Shown piece after piece: positions 1 through 9,193 of a DNA stretch of 64,000 nt. The position numbers and the translations under genes are program-made. The DNA is from Bacilli bacterium (lineage in GTDB: Bacteria > Bacillota_I > Bacilli_A > RF39 > UBA660): NCBI GenBank assembly GCA_017627015.1, contig JAGAHP010000006.1, forward strand, positions 1 to 64,000, given 5' to 3'. A model generated the notes under the pieces. The model was not told where the DNA came from and made no database searches. It saw nothing but the letters and a program-made list of their open reading frames with translations. The stretch's first letter is position 1. Each line of letters starts with the position of its first letter.

Positions 1-50
1 AAAATATCAATTTCTACTTTCTTTTTTTCTGTCAATTGTGTATAATTCAT
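1..50 (-). CDS. Putative IS30-family transposase, N-terminus only (cut by window edge)
   Basis: Only the first 16 codons lie in the window. They read MNYTQLTEKKKVEIDI, which resembles the MxYTQLTxxERYxI start typical of IS30-family transposases. A ribosome site (AAGGA) sits about 9 bases ahead of the ATG at 50. The call rests on this short N-terminal match, so the family is likely rather than certain, and the state of the rest of the gene cannot be judged. Confidence 0.5.
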   Translation of the reverse strand, partial: MNYTQLTEKKKVEIDI

Positions 51-94
51 ATTGGAGTCCTTTCCTTGGCGGGTGGGCTCTTTTTATTGTATCA

Positions 95-131
95 AAAAAC
101 CACACCAAGTGGTGCGGTTGAAATTACAATT
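95..131. repeat. Candidate terminal inverted repeat of the IS30-like element
   Basis: The stretch contains CACCAAGTGGTG followed by CGGTTGAAATTACAATTTA and lies just upstream of the transposase start. IS30-family ends often pair a GTGGTGC core with an AATTACAA block, so this could be the element's end. The opposite end is outside the window, so no direct repeat or matching terminal repeat can be checked. Confidence 0.35.
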
Positions 132-136
132 TAGGA

Positions 137-165
137 AAAAGATGCTTAAAAAGCATCTTTTTTTT
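137..165. terminator. Bidirectional intrinsic terminator
   Basis: The stem AAAGATGCTT / AAGCATCTTT with a short A loop is flanked by T runs on both strands. It ends the minus-strand gene at 164 and separates it from the IS-like edge. Confidence 0.75.
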
Positions 166-763
166 AGAATAATTTGAATAATACTATAAACGCAATTGCT
201 GTTAAAACTATTGCCATAAATAATAAATTTATATAACCATGATTATTTAAATCTGGATTAGTATATGATAACCCCATTCCTTTAGCTTGTTCTTTATCAT
301 TATCATATTTATCTGCCTTTTTACCAGTATATTCATCAACACAAGCTCTATAAAAATCTCTATAATTTTCAAGACCTGGTCTATCAAGTTCAATTTCTAT
401 TTGTTCTGAATTTGAAGCAAATCTAACTATATTGTCTTTTATAACAGATAAATCATCTTGTATACCAAAAGCATCTTTATTTTTCATAATTATACTTTCT
501 AAGTGATCTTTTTCTTCACCTTGAACAGCCTCATCAAAGTTTAATCTTTCGTTATTAAATTCGTCTTCCTTAACATATTTTTTTAATACGCTAAGTTGTT
601 CTTCATAAGATTGACATCCTTGTAATTCATTTGATAAATCAGCATAAGTAATATCACTTTGAATATTATATGCAGCTGTATTTTCTTCAGCTGTTGCAAC
701 ATAATTAGGGTTTTCAATTATATTATTTAAAAAACCCTCATAAGCCTTTAAATTTTGATCCAT
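164..763 (-). CDS. Hypothetical tail-anchored protein, acidic cytoplasmic domain
   Basis: I do not recognise the family. The 199-residue product is mostly hydrophilic and acidic and predicted helical. A single C-terminal membrane segment (about residues 178-198, LLFMAIVLTAIAFIVLF) is followed by almost nothing, so it looks tail-anchored with the bulk in the cytoplasm. It starts 12 bases after the hybrid histidine kinase stop, behind a strong AGGAGG ribosome site, and ends at a terminator. The two genes are therefore probably co-transcribed, and the protein may be linked to that kinase's signalling. That link is inference from position only. Confidence 0.75.
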   Translation of the reverse strand: MDQNLKAYEGFLNNIIENPNYVATAEENTAAYNIQSDITYADLSNELQGCQSYEEQLSVLKKYVKEDEFNNERLNFDEAVQGEEKDHLESIIMKNKDAFGIQDDLSVIKDNIVRFASNSEQIEIELDRPGLENYRDFYRACVDEYTGKKADKYDNDKEQAKGMGLSYTNPDLNNHGYINLLFMAIVLTAIAFIVLFKLF

Positions 764-774
764 AGTATTTCCTC

Positions 775-2607
775 CTACTCACTAAAAATCTTATCTAGTT
801 TTTCTTTTATTTGATCTCTTGTAAATGGTTTTGCAATATAATCGTCAAACCCTTCTTTTAAGTATTTTTCTTTAGCACCTTGAATAGCATCAGCAGTTAA
901 AGCTACAACTGGAGTATCAAAGTCTTTAATTTTCTTTAATTCTACTAGTGTCTCTTCACCGTTCATTTCAGGCATCATTATATCTAGTAAGATAACATCA
1001 TATTTGTTCTTTTTAACTTTATCTATTGCTTCTCTACCTGATAGAACATCCTCAATTTTAACATTCAAATCAGACAATGCTCTACCTGCAACTTTTAAAT
1101 TCAATTCATTGTCATCAACAACTAATATCTTTTTATTACTATAATCTATTTTACTATTATTTTCTTTCTTAGTTGTAGTACTAGTTGGTTTACTCATTCT
1201 ACTAATTTTTTGTACTAAACTTACCATAAATGTAGAACCTTTACCAAATGTAGAACTAACAGTAATTGTTCCACCCATCATTTCAACTAATTTTTTTGTA
1301 ATTGCTAAACCTAACCCTGTTCCTTCAATAGTTGAACTTCTTTCTATACCTAATCTATCAAACTTATCAAACAATCTATTAATAGATTCTTTTTTGATAC
1401 CTATTCCAGTATCTTCTACACTAATTATTAAATTACTTTTCTTTTCTTTGTTTATACATTTTACTTTTAAAGTAACTGTTCCTTCTTCGGTATATTTAAT
1501 TGCATTTGATAATAAGTTATTAACTATTTCCTTAACGTGTACTTTATCTCCTATTACTTCATATGGAACGTCTTCTGCAATATCAACAATTAATTCAATA
1601 GGTTTCTTACCTATTCTAGTCTTATTAATTTTCGCAAGAGTTTTCATTTCCTTTGTAAAGTTATATTCATCTTCAACTATATCTAGTTTATTGCTTTCTA
1701 TCTTACTAATATCAAGTATATTACCTACTATTTCAAGTAATGTATTTGATGCATCTATTATATCTTCAGAATCTTCTCTAACTTGTTTTGGAACATCATT
1801 TTTATAAGTTAATATATCTTCTGATAAACCTGCTATAGCATTTAATGGAGTTCTTATTTCATGAGACATACTAGATAAGAAATCTGATTTAGCTCCATTA
1901 GCTCTTTCTGCTTGTTCTTTAGCTATATTTAATTGACTTATTAATTTTAAATCTGGATTTTCAATAGTATGGAACATTAATACAGTTACAAATGATTCCA
2001 TTGATGTCATTAGTAATATTTGAGGATTTGATCCTTGAATCGCTATAACTAGTATCCCAAATACTATATACGCAAATACAGGAACACATTTGATTTTTTT
2101 AATATAAGAAAATCTTCTTACCATATTTATTATCCATGTAACTATTAATACTCCACTAATAGCGTATAAATAATTAGCACTTAGGCCATAAGAATATATT
2201 ACATCTCCTTCACTAAAATAATTTAAAGGTAATATAAATATCGCAACTACACTTATTAAATATATATATAATAATATTTTTTTACGTCTTTCATAATACT
2301 TAGATTCTTCTTTTGTAAGAGTAACAATATAAAACGTAAATTCTGATATCCAAGTAAGTAAATATATTAAATAAAATTTAGTAACAAAATAATTAGTTAT
2401 AGGCATTTCATTTCTATACTTTATTGTATATACACTTAATATATCTAATATTAAACCAAGTCCATTTGTAATTAATAAAAATTTATATATTTTGTTTTCT
2501 AATGAATCTATTCTTTTTTTAGAAAAGAAAACAAATATTAACATTAATATATAACAAAAACTTATTATTTGAAAATACACACTACTTAAAGCAAATTCCT
2601 TTATCAT
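775..2607 (-). CDS. Membrane hybrid sensor histidine kinase with C-terminal receiver domain
   Basis: Seven hydrophobic segments fill residues 1-220. A HisKA domain follows with H-box [11 protein letters not shown] (phospho-His near 248). The HATPase_c domain has its N box ([11 protein letters not shown]), G1 (DTGIGIK, about 397) and G2 (GTGLGLA). A receiver domain (about 490-610) carries the acidic DD pair, phospho-Asp in [11 protein letters not shown] and Lys in AKPF. The domain order matches hybrid kinases with a 7TM sensory module. No response regulator with a DNA-binding output and no Hpt protein is encoded nearby, so the output is unknown. Its promoter lies in the terminator of the gene upstream. 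Family confident; signal unknown. Confidence 0.92.
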   Translation of the reverse strand: MIKEFALSSVYFQIISFCYILMLIFVFFSKKRIDSLENKIYKFLLITNGLGLILDILSVYTIKYRNEMPITNYFVTKFYLIYLLTWISEFTFYIVTLTKEESKYYERRKKILLYIYLISVVAIFILPLNYFSEGDVIYSYGLSANYLYAISGVLIVTWIINMVRRFSYIKKIKCVPVFAYIVFGILVIAIQGSNPQILLMTSMESFVTVLMFHTIENPDLKLISQLNIAKEQAERANGAKSDFLSSMSHEIRTPLNAIAGLSEDILTYKNDVPKQVREDSEDIIDASNTLLEIVGNILDISKIESNKLDIVEDEYNFTKEMKTLAKINKTRIGKKPIELIVDIAEDVPYEVIGDKVHVKEIVNNLLSNAIKYTEEGTVTLKVKCINKEKKSNLIISVEDTGIGIKKESINRLFDKFDRLGIERSSTIEGTGLGLAITKKLVEMMGGTITVSSTFGKGSTFMVSLVQKISRMSKPTSTTTKKENNSKIDYSNKKILVVDDNELNLKVAGRALSDLNVKIEDVLSGREAIDKVKKNKYDVILLDIMMPEMNGEETLVELKKIKDFDTPVVALTADAIQGAKEKYLKEGFDDYIAKPFTRDQIKEKLDKIFSE

Positions 2608-2632
2608 TTTCTACACTTCCCTATTATAAATA

Positions 2633-2643
2633 ATTATAACACA
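2633..2643 (-). promoter_or_regulatory. Extended -10 promoter for the histidine kinase operon
   Basis: The minus strand reads TGTGTTATAAT, a TRTG extended -10 with a perfect TATAAT. It begins in the U-tract of the upstream terminator. No good -35 is visible. Confidence 0.7.
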
Positions 2644-2675
2644 AAAAAAGAAAATAACAATAAAGTTATTTTCTT
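2642..2675 (-). terminator. Intrinsic terminator after the HAD-PlsC gene
   Basis: The minus strand folds AGAAAATAAC / GTTATTTTCT with loop TTTATT, followed by a T run. It overlaps the last codons of the gene ending at 2666. Confidence 0.75.
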
Positions 2676-4135
2676 TTTTTACTATAATTATCCATAACTA
2701 AGCCTAGTACTTTATTTCTTAATTCGGTATTAGCATCTTCATAAGATTTATCTCTTACATCTATTGGTTCACCAATATTAACAATTAAATTATCATTACC
2801 CACCTTATAATCACCAGTAACTCCAAATGGAACAATTAAAGCATCTGTTTTCTTAGCCATAGAAACTGCTCCAAATTTAAATGATAATAATAATGAATCA
2901 TTATATTCTTCATTGGTAATAATACCTTTTTCTAATAAACCTATAAGAATATCATCATCAGCTGTTAAAAGTATTTCTTTAAAAGTATCCTTATCTATTC
3001 TTCTTGATATTAATAATTCTTTTAATTTATTAACTTGAGATGTTCTTAGTGATTTTTGAGATAAATTCTCATAAAATGATTGTTTATCAGGAACACTAAT
3101 TAATTCATATATACTTTCATATTCAGTTTCTTTAAGTTTATTTCTAGTTCCTTCTGGGAACAAACCTATAGCGCCATTATTTTCTAGATATTCTATTGCT
3201 TCGTTTTCTGATTCTTTAGCATTTCCATATCTATCAACACATATCGCACCTGTTTTTCTAAAGAAAGGTCCTAATTTACTATCAAAGTATTCTTTTTTAG
3301 CCATCCAATGTGTTGTTCTATCAGTTGCGCAAATAACAGGAAATTGATCCCATACATGTAAATGGTTACCACATAAAAGTATTGGTCCATCTTTAGGAAT
3401 ATTTTCTTTACCTATAATAGTTGGTTTTAAACCAGTTTTAAATATTAAAGTACCAATATTTCTTACTTTTCTGTATGTTTTATCATATTTATCTTCTTTA
3501 ACATGAGCTTTTCCTCTTAAAGAATAATCTAATGTTTTCATATATTTATAAACATCATTACCATTACTAACTCTTATAATATTTTTACTATCTTTTACAT
3601 CTTTATTTGATAGAGAATCAACTAAAAGAACTGTACATTCTTTACTAATTTCTTCTGCATTAGCACCTGTATCTTCAAGCATTACAGATACACCTAATTC
3701 TTTACAATACTTAGCTTTTTCTTCTGGTGTATTATCATTACCACAGTAACAAATGCCATCATATTTTAAATTATATTCTTTTAATTTATCAACAAGCATT
3801 TTTCTAAATAACGCACCAAATGCATCTTGTCTTGTAGTATTTGCTCTACTTGTAATTATTTGTACTTCATAACCATTATCATGAAGTTTATTAATACAAT
3901 CAACCATATCTTGTCTTAATGGTTCTTTAATTGCATATTTCCAAATATATTTTATCCAGAATTTTGCGGCTTCTTCATTAGATACATGGAATATATCTTC
4001 TATTTCACTTTTTGATTTATCTATTTCATCATCAGTCTTTTTAAAATATTTTTTTCCATATTCTATTTGAAATTGATCGATGTTTGTTAAAACACCATCA
4101 ACGTCCACACCAACAACACCTACAACATTTCTCAT
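2666..4135 (-). CDS. HAD-like phosphatase fused to PlsC-type acyltransferase
   Basis: Residues 1-200 are HAD-like: motif I is DVDGVLT (D10, D12), followed by the loop ITSRAN and a later acidic motif (MLEDTG). Residues 225-489 are a PlsC/1-acylglycerol-3-phosphate acyltransferase domain, with HX4D in NHLHVWD (H258, D263) and FPEGTRN (326-332). An 85-residue insertion (about 334-418) sits between FPEGTRN and the KFGA segment. It contains two SHOCT-like helical hairpins. The gene follows the acyl-CoA synthetase by 17 bases, so the pair probably makes or remodels membrane phospholipid from activated acyl chains. The HAD half could dephosphorylate a lipid or a phosphorylated acyl acceptor; its substrate cannot be read from sequence. 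Confidence 0.88.
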   Translation of the reverse strand: MRNVVGVVGVDVDGVLTNIDQFQIEYGKKYFKKTDDEIDKSKSEIEDIFHVSNEEAAKFWIKYIWKYAIKEPLRQDMVDCINKLHDNGYEVQIITSRANTTRQDAFGALFRKMLVDKLKEYNLKYDGICYCGNDNTPEEKAKYCKELGVSVMLEDTGANAEEISKECTVLLVDSLSNKDVKDSKNIIRVSNGNDVYKYMKTLDYSLRGKAHVKEDKYDKTYRKVRNIGTLIFKTGLKPTIIGKENIPKDGPILLCGNHLHVWDQFPVICATDRTTHWMAKKEYFDSKLGPFFRKTGAICVDRYGNAKESENEAIEYLENNGAIGLFPEGTRNKLKETEYESIYELISVPDKQSFYENLSQKSLRTSQVNKLKELLISRRIDKDTFKEILLTADDDILIGLLEKGIITNEEYNDSLLLSFKFGAVSMAKKTDALIVPFGVTGDYKVGNDNLIVNIGEPIDVRDKSYEDANTELRNKVLGLVMDNYSKKRK

Positions 4136-4152
4136 AAAAATACCCCCAATTT

Positions 4153-6063
4153 TTATTTAGATTGTAAAGTTAATACTTTAGTTTTTTCTTTTTCTTTTTC
4201 TTTTAACGCTTTTCTATTTACTTTACCAAGTAATGTTTGAGGAACTTCATTTACAAATTCATAATCATATGGATTTGAATAAATATTTAAGTTCTTCTTA
4301 CATAATTCTTTAAATTCATTTATTAAGTCATTTGATACAACATAGCCTTCTTTTAATTTAATATAAGCTTTTGGTACTTGTTTTTTATATGGATGATATA
4401 CACCTATAACAGTTACACTTTCAATAGCTTCATGTTCTATTAATACTCTTTCAATTTCTCTTGGATATACATTAATACCACTATTGATGATCATATCACC
4501 TTTTCTTTGTTTAAAGTATAATAAACCATCTTTCCAAACTGCTAAGTCTCCTGTATGAAGCCATCCATTTTTTAAACATTCATCAGTTTCTTTTTTGTTT
4601 CCATAGTAACCCTTCATTACTGAAGGCCCTTTTAGACACATTTCACCAACTACATCATCTTCATTTATTTCTTCATTTGTACCTGGTTTAACTAACTTAA
4701 ATTCTGTATCTACCATAGGAATACCTATAGAACCTATTTTATTATATTCTCCACATGCGAAAGTAGCTCCCGCAACCATTTCTGCTAATCCATAACCTTT
4801 ACATAATTTAGCTTTACAATTACGTTCTTCTAGGAATTTATTAAAATATTCTTCTGTTTTATCTGTATCTGAATCTCCACCAGAAACTATATATTTTAAA
4901 TGAGATAAATCTTTTATTTTACCTACTAATTTACTTTTTAAGATAGCATCTAAGAATGTAGGAACACCAATGATATGGTTTTCCTCTTTTAATACTTCTA
5001 AAAGCATATCTTCACCTTTTAATTCAGGTACTAAGTTAACACTAACACCAACTGATAATGGTAAATGTACTGAACTACATAAACCAAAACCATGGAATAT
5101 TGGCATCATAGCAAGTAATTTATCTCCTCTTTTGAAGTTACTTTCATTTTGGAAGAATTGTTCAACCATTGTATTAAAACTATCATCAGTTAATTCTACA
5201 CCTTTTGGTTTACCAGTTGATCCACCAGTACGAAGAATAACTGCTAAAGCATTTTTTTCATATGGTTGTTCTTCTACTTTACTATTATCATTTTTTGTTA
5301 AATCAATAAATTCATTCCATTTAGTAAATCTTTTATCATCTGTTTTAAACTTTTCAGTTTTTTTATCTTTTTTAACCGGCTTTTTATTTTTTCCATCATC
5401 TTTTTTAAATTTTGATCTTATCTTACTCTTAATACCTCTATATATAACTTTAGCGATACCTTTTAAAGTCATAGAATCAGTTGGTGAAACAACAACAGCA
5501 TGTTCTACTTTTGTATCATTTATAACTGTTTCTAAGTTTTTAGCAAATCTATCTAAAATGATTACTACTTTAGAATCTATTTCATTAACGAAATTTTTAA
5601 TTTCATTTTCAGCAGACTTAGGGTGAATCATAGCTGCTACTGCACCCATTTTTCTACATGCATAAACTGCGTAAACACCTTCAGGAGTGTTAGGCATACA
5701 TATAGTAACTTTATCACCTTTTTTAACGCCCATTTTCTTTAAACTTCTAACAGTTTTATCTATATTTTCATCAAATTCTTTATAAGTGATTTTTCTACCA
5801 AAATATCTTAAAGCAACATCATTCATATGATCTCTGTTTTTATTCATCATATATTGATACATAGTCATTTTAGGATATTCTATATCTAATCCAGCCTCAT
5901 CATAGAATTTTAACCAAGATTTATTAATACTACGACTTTCAAGGCGAGGACCTTGTATTTCACCTATCTCTAATTTTCTTAAATAAATGTTTCTTAACTT
6001 TCTTTCTTTTTCAGTTAACTCATTTAATTTTTGACTGTATTGTTCTAAAAATTCTGTTTGCAT
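4153..6063 (-). CDS. AMP-forming acyl-CoA/acyl-ACP synthetase (long-chain type)
   Basis: This 636-residue ANL-superfamily ligase has the adenylation P-loop as RTGGSTGKPKGV (about 276-288), the A5-like GYGLAEMVAG, the GWLHTGDLAVW motif and the hinge plus catalytic region KGDMIINSGINVYPRE (about 516). It should activate a carboxylic acid, probably a fatty acid, via an acyl-AMP. A lysine-rich insertion (about residues 208-241) lies before the P-loop and is not usual for the family. It could be a membrane-surface contact, which is inference. It heads a two-gene operon with the PlsC fusion downstream. Confidence 0.9.
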   Translation of the reverse strand: MQTEFLEQYSQKLNELTEKERKLRNIYLRKLEIGEIQGPRLESRSINKSWLKFYDEAGLDIEYPKMTMYQYMMNKNRDHMNDVALRYFGRKITYKEFDENIDKTVRSLKKMGVKKGDKVTICMPNTPEGVYAVYACRKMGAVAAMIHPKSAENEIKNFVNEIDSKVVIILDRFAKNLETVINDTKVEHAVVVSPTDSMTLKGIAKVIYRGIKSKIRSKFKKDDGKNKKPVKKDKKTEKFKTDDKRFTKWNEFIDLTKNDNSKVEEQPYEKNALAVILRTGGSTGKPKGVELTDDSFNTMVEQFFQNESNFKRGDKLLAMMPIFHGFGLCSSVHLPLSVGVSVNLVPELKGEDMLLEVLKEENHIIGVPTFLDAILKSKLVGKIKDLSHLKYIVSGGDSDTDKTEEYFNKFLEERNCKAKLCKGYGLAEMVAGATFACGEYNKIGSIGIPMVDTEFKLVKPGTNEEINEDDVVGEMCLKGPSVMKGYYGNKKETDECLKNGWLHTGDLAVWKDGLLYFKQRKGDMIINSGINVYPREIERVLIEHEAIESVTVIGVYHPYKKQVPKAYIKLKEGYVVSNDLINEFKELCKKNLNIYSNPYDYEFVNEVPQTLLGKVNRKALKEKEKEKTKVLTLQSK

Positions 6064-6089
6064 AATATCCCCCTTTAAAATTACGAGTT

Positions 6090-6118
6090 ATTGTAGCACA
6101 TTTTTATTTTTTTGGCAA
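6090..6118 (-). promoter_or_regulatory. Promoter of the acyl-CoA synthetase / HAD-PlsC operon
   Basis: The minus strand has TTGCCA, a 17-base spacer, then TACAAT, preceded by TGTGC as an extended -10. It lies 27 bases upstream of the synthetase start. Confidence 0.65.
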
Positions 6119-6161
6119 ATTTAAATATTTATCTATTTTTATTATATCATAAATATAAAAG

Positions 6162-6190
6162 TTTACTTATATTTTATTTTAATATATAAT
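6162..6190 (+). promoter_or_regulatory. Promoter of the GH25 lipoprotein gene
   Basis: TTTACT, a 17-base spacer and TATAAT. Transcription would start near 6197, giving a leader of about 9 bases that contains only the GGTGAT ribosome site before the ATG at 6206. Confidence 0.65.
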
Positions 6191-6205
6191 ATAAATGGTG
6201 ATAAT

Positions 6206-7450
6206 ATGAGAAAGTATTTATTATTAATATTCAGTATTTTTCTTTTGACAGGGTGTTCTATATATGACGAATATAAAATGCCTAATGGTGTAGAATTAAA
6301 GGTAAAAAATAAAACATATAAAGTATATAGTAAACACAAAATAAAAGAACTAGTAAAAAAGAACAATGTTAAAATTACTAACCTCGATGAGGTAATAAAT
6401 ACAAAAAAGATTGGTACTCATAGCGCAATTATTGAATATAAATATAAATTGTGGAAACATAAATATAAAGTAACATATAAAGTTGTTGATGAAGTTGCTC
6501 CAACTATGATTACTTATAAAGAAAGTTTTTATACTAATATAAACGAGGATGTTAATTTTTGTAGTAATACTATATTTATAGATAATTATGATAAAAGTCC
6601 AAAATGTTCTATAGAAGGAAATTATGATTTAACAGTAGAAGGAAATTACAATTTAAACTATATTATTAAAGATAACTCTGATAACAAAACTACTGTAAGT
6701 TTTAATTTAACTGTTGGAGAACCTGAAAATAGTGAAGAAGAAATCACTGAAACAAATGAACAAAATGATGAATTCTTTGAAGAAGTACAAAATGATGTTG
6801 AAGAAGTCGGAGTTAAAATAAAAGATGTAATCAAACACCATAAAAAGAAAAATACTATGATAGGAATAGATGTTTCAAGATGGCAAGGAGACATTGATTA
6901 CAATAAAATTAAAAAAGCTGGTGTTGAATTTGTTATTATGAGAATGGCTGTTAGTAATGGCAAACATGACAAAATTGGATTAGATTCATTTTATAAAAAG
7001 AATATTCTTAAAGCAAAAAAAGCTGGTTTAAAAGTCGGTGTATATGTATTTACCGCAGCATCTTCTGAAAAAGAAGTAAAAGAACAAGCTAAATTTGTTA
7101 GAAAAGAATTAAATAAAACAAAATTAAATTTCCCAATTGCATACGATTTTGAAAACTGGGACGACTTACAAAAACTAAAAATAAGTCAATATGACTTAAC
7201 TAATTATGTTGATTTGTTTAAAGAAGAAGTAAGTAAAGATGGTTATGATGTAATGATATATGGAAGTAAGTTATATTTAGAAAAAGCATGGGATAATAAA
7301 AAATATTCTGAATGGTTAGCACACTATGTACCTAACCCATCAGACGTATCATCATATAAAGGTAGAAAAATACTATGGCAAATATGTAATGATGGAATTG
7401 TTGATGGTATTAATGGATATGTCGATATAGATATTTATTACAAAAAATAA
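6206..7450 (+). CDS. Secreted lipoprotein with GH25 lysozyme domain
   Basis: The N-terminus is a lipoprotein signal (basic start, hydrophobic core, lipobox LLTGC with Cys at 17). Residues of about 80-175 resemble a bacterial Ig-like/DUF5011 surface domain, then an acidic linker follows. Residues 219-414 form a GH25 muramidase: IGIDVSRWQGDIDY at the start, and YDFENWD (about 313-319) carries the acidic DxE catalytic pair. It should cleave the glycan backbone of peptidoglycan while anchored to the outer membrane face. It is a single plus-strand gene between two minus-strand operons, with its own promoter and a shared terminator. Confidence 0.9.
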   Translation: MRKYLLLIFSIFLLTGCSIYDEYKMPNGVELKVKNKTYKVYSKHKIKELVKKNNVKITNLDEVINTKKIGTHSAIIEYKYKLWKHKYKVTYKVVDEVAPTMITYKESFYTNINEDVNFCSNTIFIDNYDKSPKCSIEGNYDLTVEGNYNLNYIIKDNSDNKTTVSFNLTVGEPENSEEEITETNEQNDEFFEEVQNDVEEVGVKIKDVIKHHKKKNTMIGIDVSRWQGDIDYNKIKKAGVEFVIMRMAVSNGKHDKIGLDSFYKKNILKAKKAGLKVGVYVFTAASSEKEVKEQAKFVRKELNKTKLNFPIAYDFENWDDLQKLKISQYDLTNYVDLFKEEVSKDGYDVMIYGSKLYLEKAWDNKKYSEWLAHYVPNPSDVSSYKGRKILWQICNDGIVDGINGYVDIDIYYKK

Positions 7451-7475
7451 GAAGAACAATTTGTTCTTCTTTTTT
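7449..7475. terminator. Bidirectional terminator between convergent genes
   Basis: Palindrome GAAGAACAATTTGTTCTTC followed by a T run. It serves the GH25 gene from the left and the GNAT fusion gene from the right. Confidence 0.8.
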
Positions 7476-8394
7476 ATACTTTTTCTACTCTTGTATTCTT
7501 ATAATCATCTTCTAAGATTTCCATCAATATTTCATCATGCCATTGTCCATTTAAATAATAGCACTCATGTCTTCTTCCGTATTCTTTAAAACCCACCTTT
7601 TTATAACAAGCAAGTGCAGGCTCATTAAAATCAAATACTTCTAAATTAATATTATGAAGTCTTAATTGATTAAAACCAAAATCTAGTAACAAATCAATAA
7701 CTTCTGTTCCTAAACCTTTTCCTCTAAAATCTTCTTCGCCTATAAAAATACCTATAGTAGAAACACCATCTTTATAATCTGTTCTCATCAAACCACAATT
7801 ACCAATTAACTTATCATCTTTTTTTGATATAATTGCGAAAGTATGTCCTCCTCTTTTCATAATATCTTCAACCCATTCTCTTTCGCTAACATTACTTGTC
7901 ATTCTAGATGTTGAATGAATATTATCAGTTACTCTTTTATCATTCATCCACTTAGTATAATCTTCAACATCATCTAATGTCATTGGTGACAAGTAAATTC
8001 TTTCTCCTTCTAATTTCTTGTAATGCATATTATTACCTCCTTTTATATATTTTAATACATATAATTCTTTGCTGTCTTCTTTTTTATCATACATAACATT
8101 GTCTATAATCGCAACCATATGATAAAAATCTTTTTTATCATAACAAAAAACTATATTACTGTCATCAAATTTAAAATCTTTTATCTTCCCATCATACTTT
8201 ATTTTTGAATCAATATATTTGTTATTCTTTAAATAGTTTTCAAACACTTCTATTTCACTATAAGATGAGAAACCTAATTTTTTAGATAAATCTAGTAAAT
8301 CTTGTTCTATTATTTTATAATCTTTATTCAATACTTTACTAATAGATCTAATTACACAGTTTACATCTCCTGGATTATAATATTCAAACTTCAT
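7474..8394 (-). CDS. Papain-like domain fused in frame to RimJ/RimL-type GNAT acetyltransferase
   Basis: The 306-codon frame encodes two domains. Residues 1-122 look like a small papain-fold protein: NCVIRSISK (C13) and YHMVAIID (H92) could supply a Cys-His pair. Residues 123-306 are a GNAT of the RimJ/RimL group, with the acetyl-CoA loop in DFRGKGLGTEVI and the C-terminal NINLEVFDFNEPALACYKKVGF. A near-perfect ribosome site (AAAGGAGGTAATAAT) precedes Met123 at 8028, so the GNAT (7474..8028, 184 residues) may be made separately or as well as the fusion. No stop codon separates the two halves. The start abuts the methyltransferase stop. Targets unknown; acetylation of an amine on a ribosomal protein or small molecule is the family role. 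Confidence 0.85.
   Translation of the reverse strand: MKFEYYNPGDVNCVIRSISKVLNKDYKIIEQDLLDLSKKLGFSSYSEIEVFENYLKNNKYIDSKIKYDGKIKDFKFDDSNIVFCYDKKDFYHMVAIIDNVMYDKKEDSKELYVLKYIKGGNNMHYKKLEGERIYLSPMTLDDVEDYTKWMNDKRVTDNIHSTSRMTSNVSEREWVEDIMKRGGHTFAIISKKDDKLIGNCGLMRTDYKDGVSTIGIFIGEEDFRGKGLGTEVIDLLLDFGFNQLRLHNINLEVFDFNEPALACYKKVGFKEYGRRHECYYLNGQWHDEILMEILEDDYKNTRVEKV
8026..8043 (-). promoter_or_regulatory. Strong internal ribosome site and start for the GNAT domain
   Basis: The minus strand reads AAAGGAGGTAATAATATG inside the fused frame, with seven bases between GGAGG and the ATG at 8028. It is a better initiation site than that of the full-length frame. Confidence 0.7.
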
Positions 8395-9177
8395 TTATAA
8401 TTTCCTTCCAATATATAGCATATGATTAGAATATCCTTGTAAATCTTTTCTTTCACAAGTACTTAGATGATATTTAACCCATTCATTAAATTCAAAATCA
8501 TTTAAGCTATCTATTTTTTCTTTAAAATGATGAGTCATTCCATCGCTTGCGACCATATGCATAAATTCTACATTTTTCTTTTTCATTATATCATTAAATT
8601 CATCTACATAAAATGCAGAAAATATTTCTTCTGGTTTATTAATCATTTTATAGTTTTCAGTAAATGCTTCGCCTTTTCTATCAAAATGATTATCTTCTAA
8701 AGTCCAACTAAGCATAATAGAATCACTTGTTAAGTACGCGATCATAATTATCCCATTCTTTTTAGTAACTCTAATTGCTTCATCTATTGCTTTATTAATA
8801 TCTTTTTCTTCATACAAATGATAAAGTGGACCAAGAACTAAAGTTATATCAAAAGTATTATCTTCATATGGTAAATCTAAGGCATCACCTTCCCTAGCAT
8901 CAATTTTCATATCAGGAGTTATCTTACTTTTTAATATTTCTAAATTATGTTTAACATATTCTAAAGATGTTACATCATATCCTTTCTTTGCATAGAAAAT
9001 ACTATATCTTCCAGTTCCTGCGCCTACCTCTAGAATCTTATCACTCTTTTTTAAATATTTATCAATATAATTAGTTGTTGTTATAAATTCTACTTGACCA
9101 TGTTTACTTTCTAGTCTAATGTCTTCGTCACAATCATCACTATAGAATTTATTTAATATTTCCTCTCTTTTTTCCAC
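8395..9177 (-). CDS. SAM-dependent class I methyltransferase
   Basis: Methyltransf_11-like fold: motif I is ILEVGAGTGRYSIFYAK, followed by the acidic post-I segment, DALDLPYEDNTFDITLVLGPLYHL and a later ITKKNG-type motif. I place the start at GTG 9177 (260 residues), because AAAGAAGGTGATAAT lies just upstream and the longer frame would overlap the previous gene by 35 bases. The gene abuts the papain-GNAT gene. Substrate unknown; small-molecule or antibiotic-type methylation fits the mixture of transferases around it but is inference. Confidence 0.88.
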   Translation of the reverse strand: MEKREEILNKFYSDDCDEDIRLESKHGQVEFITTTNYIDKYLKKSDKILEVGAGTGRYSIFYAKKGYDVTSLEYVKHNLEILKSKITPDMKIDAREGDALDLPYEDNTFDITLVLGPLYHLYEEKDINKAIDEAIRVTKKNGIIMIAYLTSDSIMLSWTLEDNHFDRKGEAFTENYKMINKPEEIFSAFYVDEFNDIMKKKNVEFMHMVASDGMTHHFKEKIDSLNDFEFNEWVKYHLSTCERKDLQGYSNHMLYIGRKL

Positions 9178-9193
9178 ATTATCACCTTCTTTA

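Noticed and set aside
5340..5440. Lys-rich insertion in the acyl-CoA synthetase as a frameshift
   Set aside because: The frame stays open on both sides and the motif order is intact, so it is a genuine insertion.
4970..5626. Plus-strand open frame opposite the acyl-CoA synthetase
   Set aside because: It is antisense to a well-conserved gene, has no ribosome site and its Ser/Leu/Phe-rich composition is that of reverse-strand reading of an AT-rich gene.
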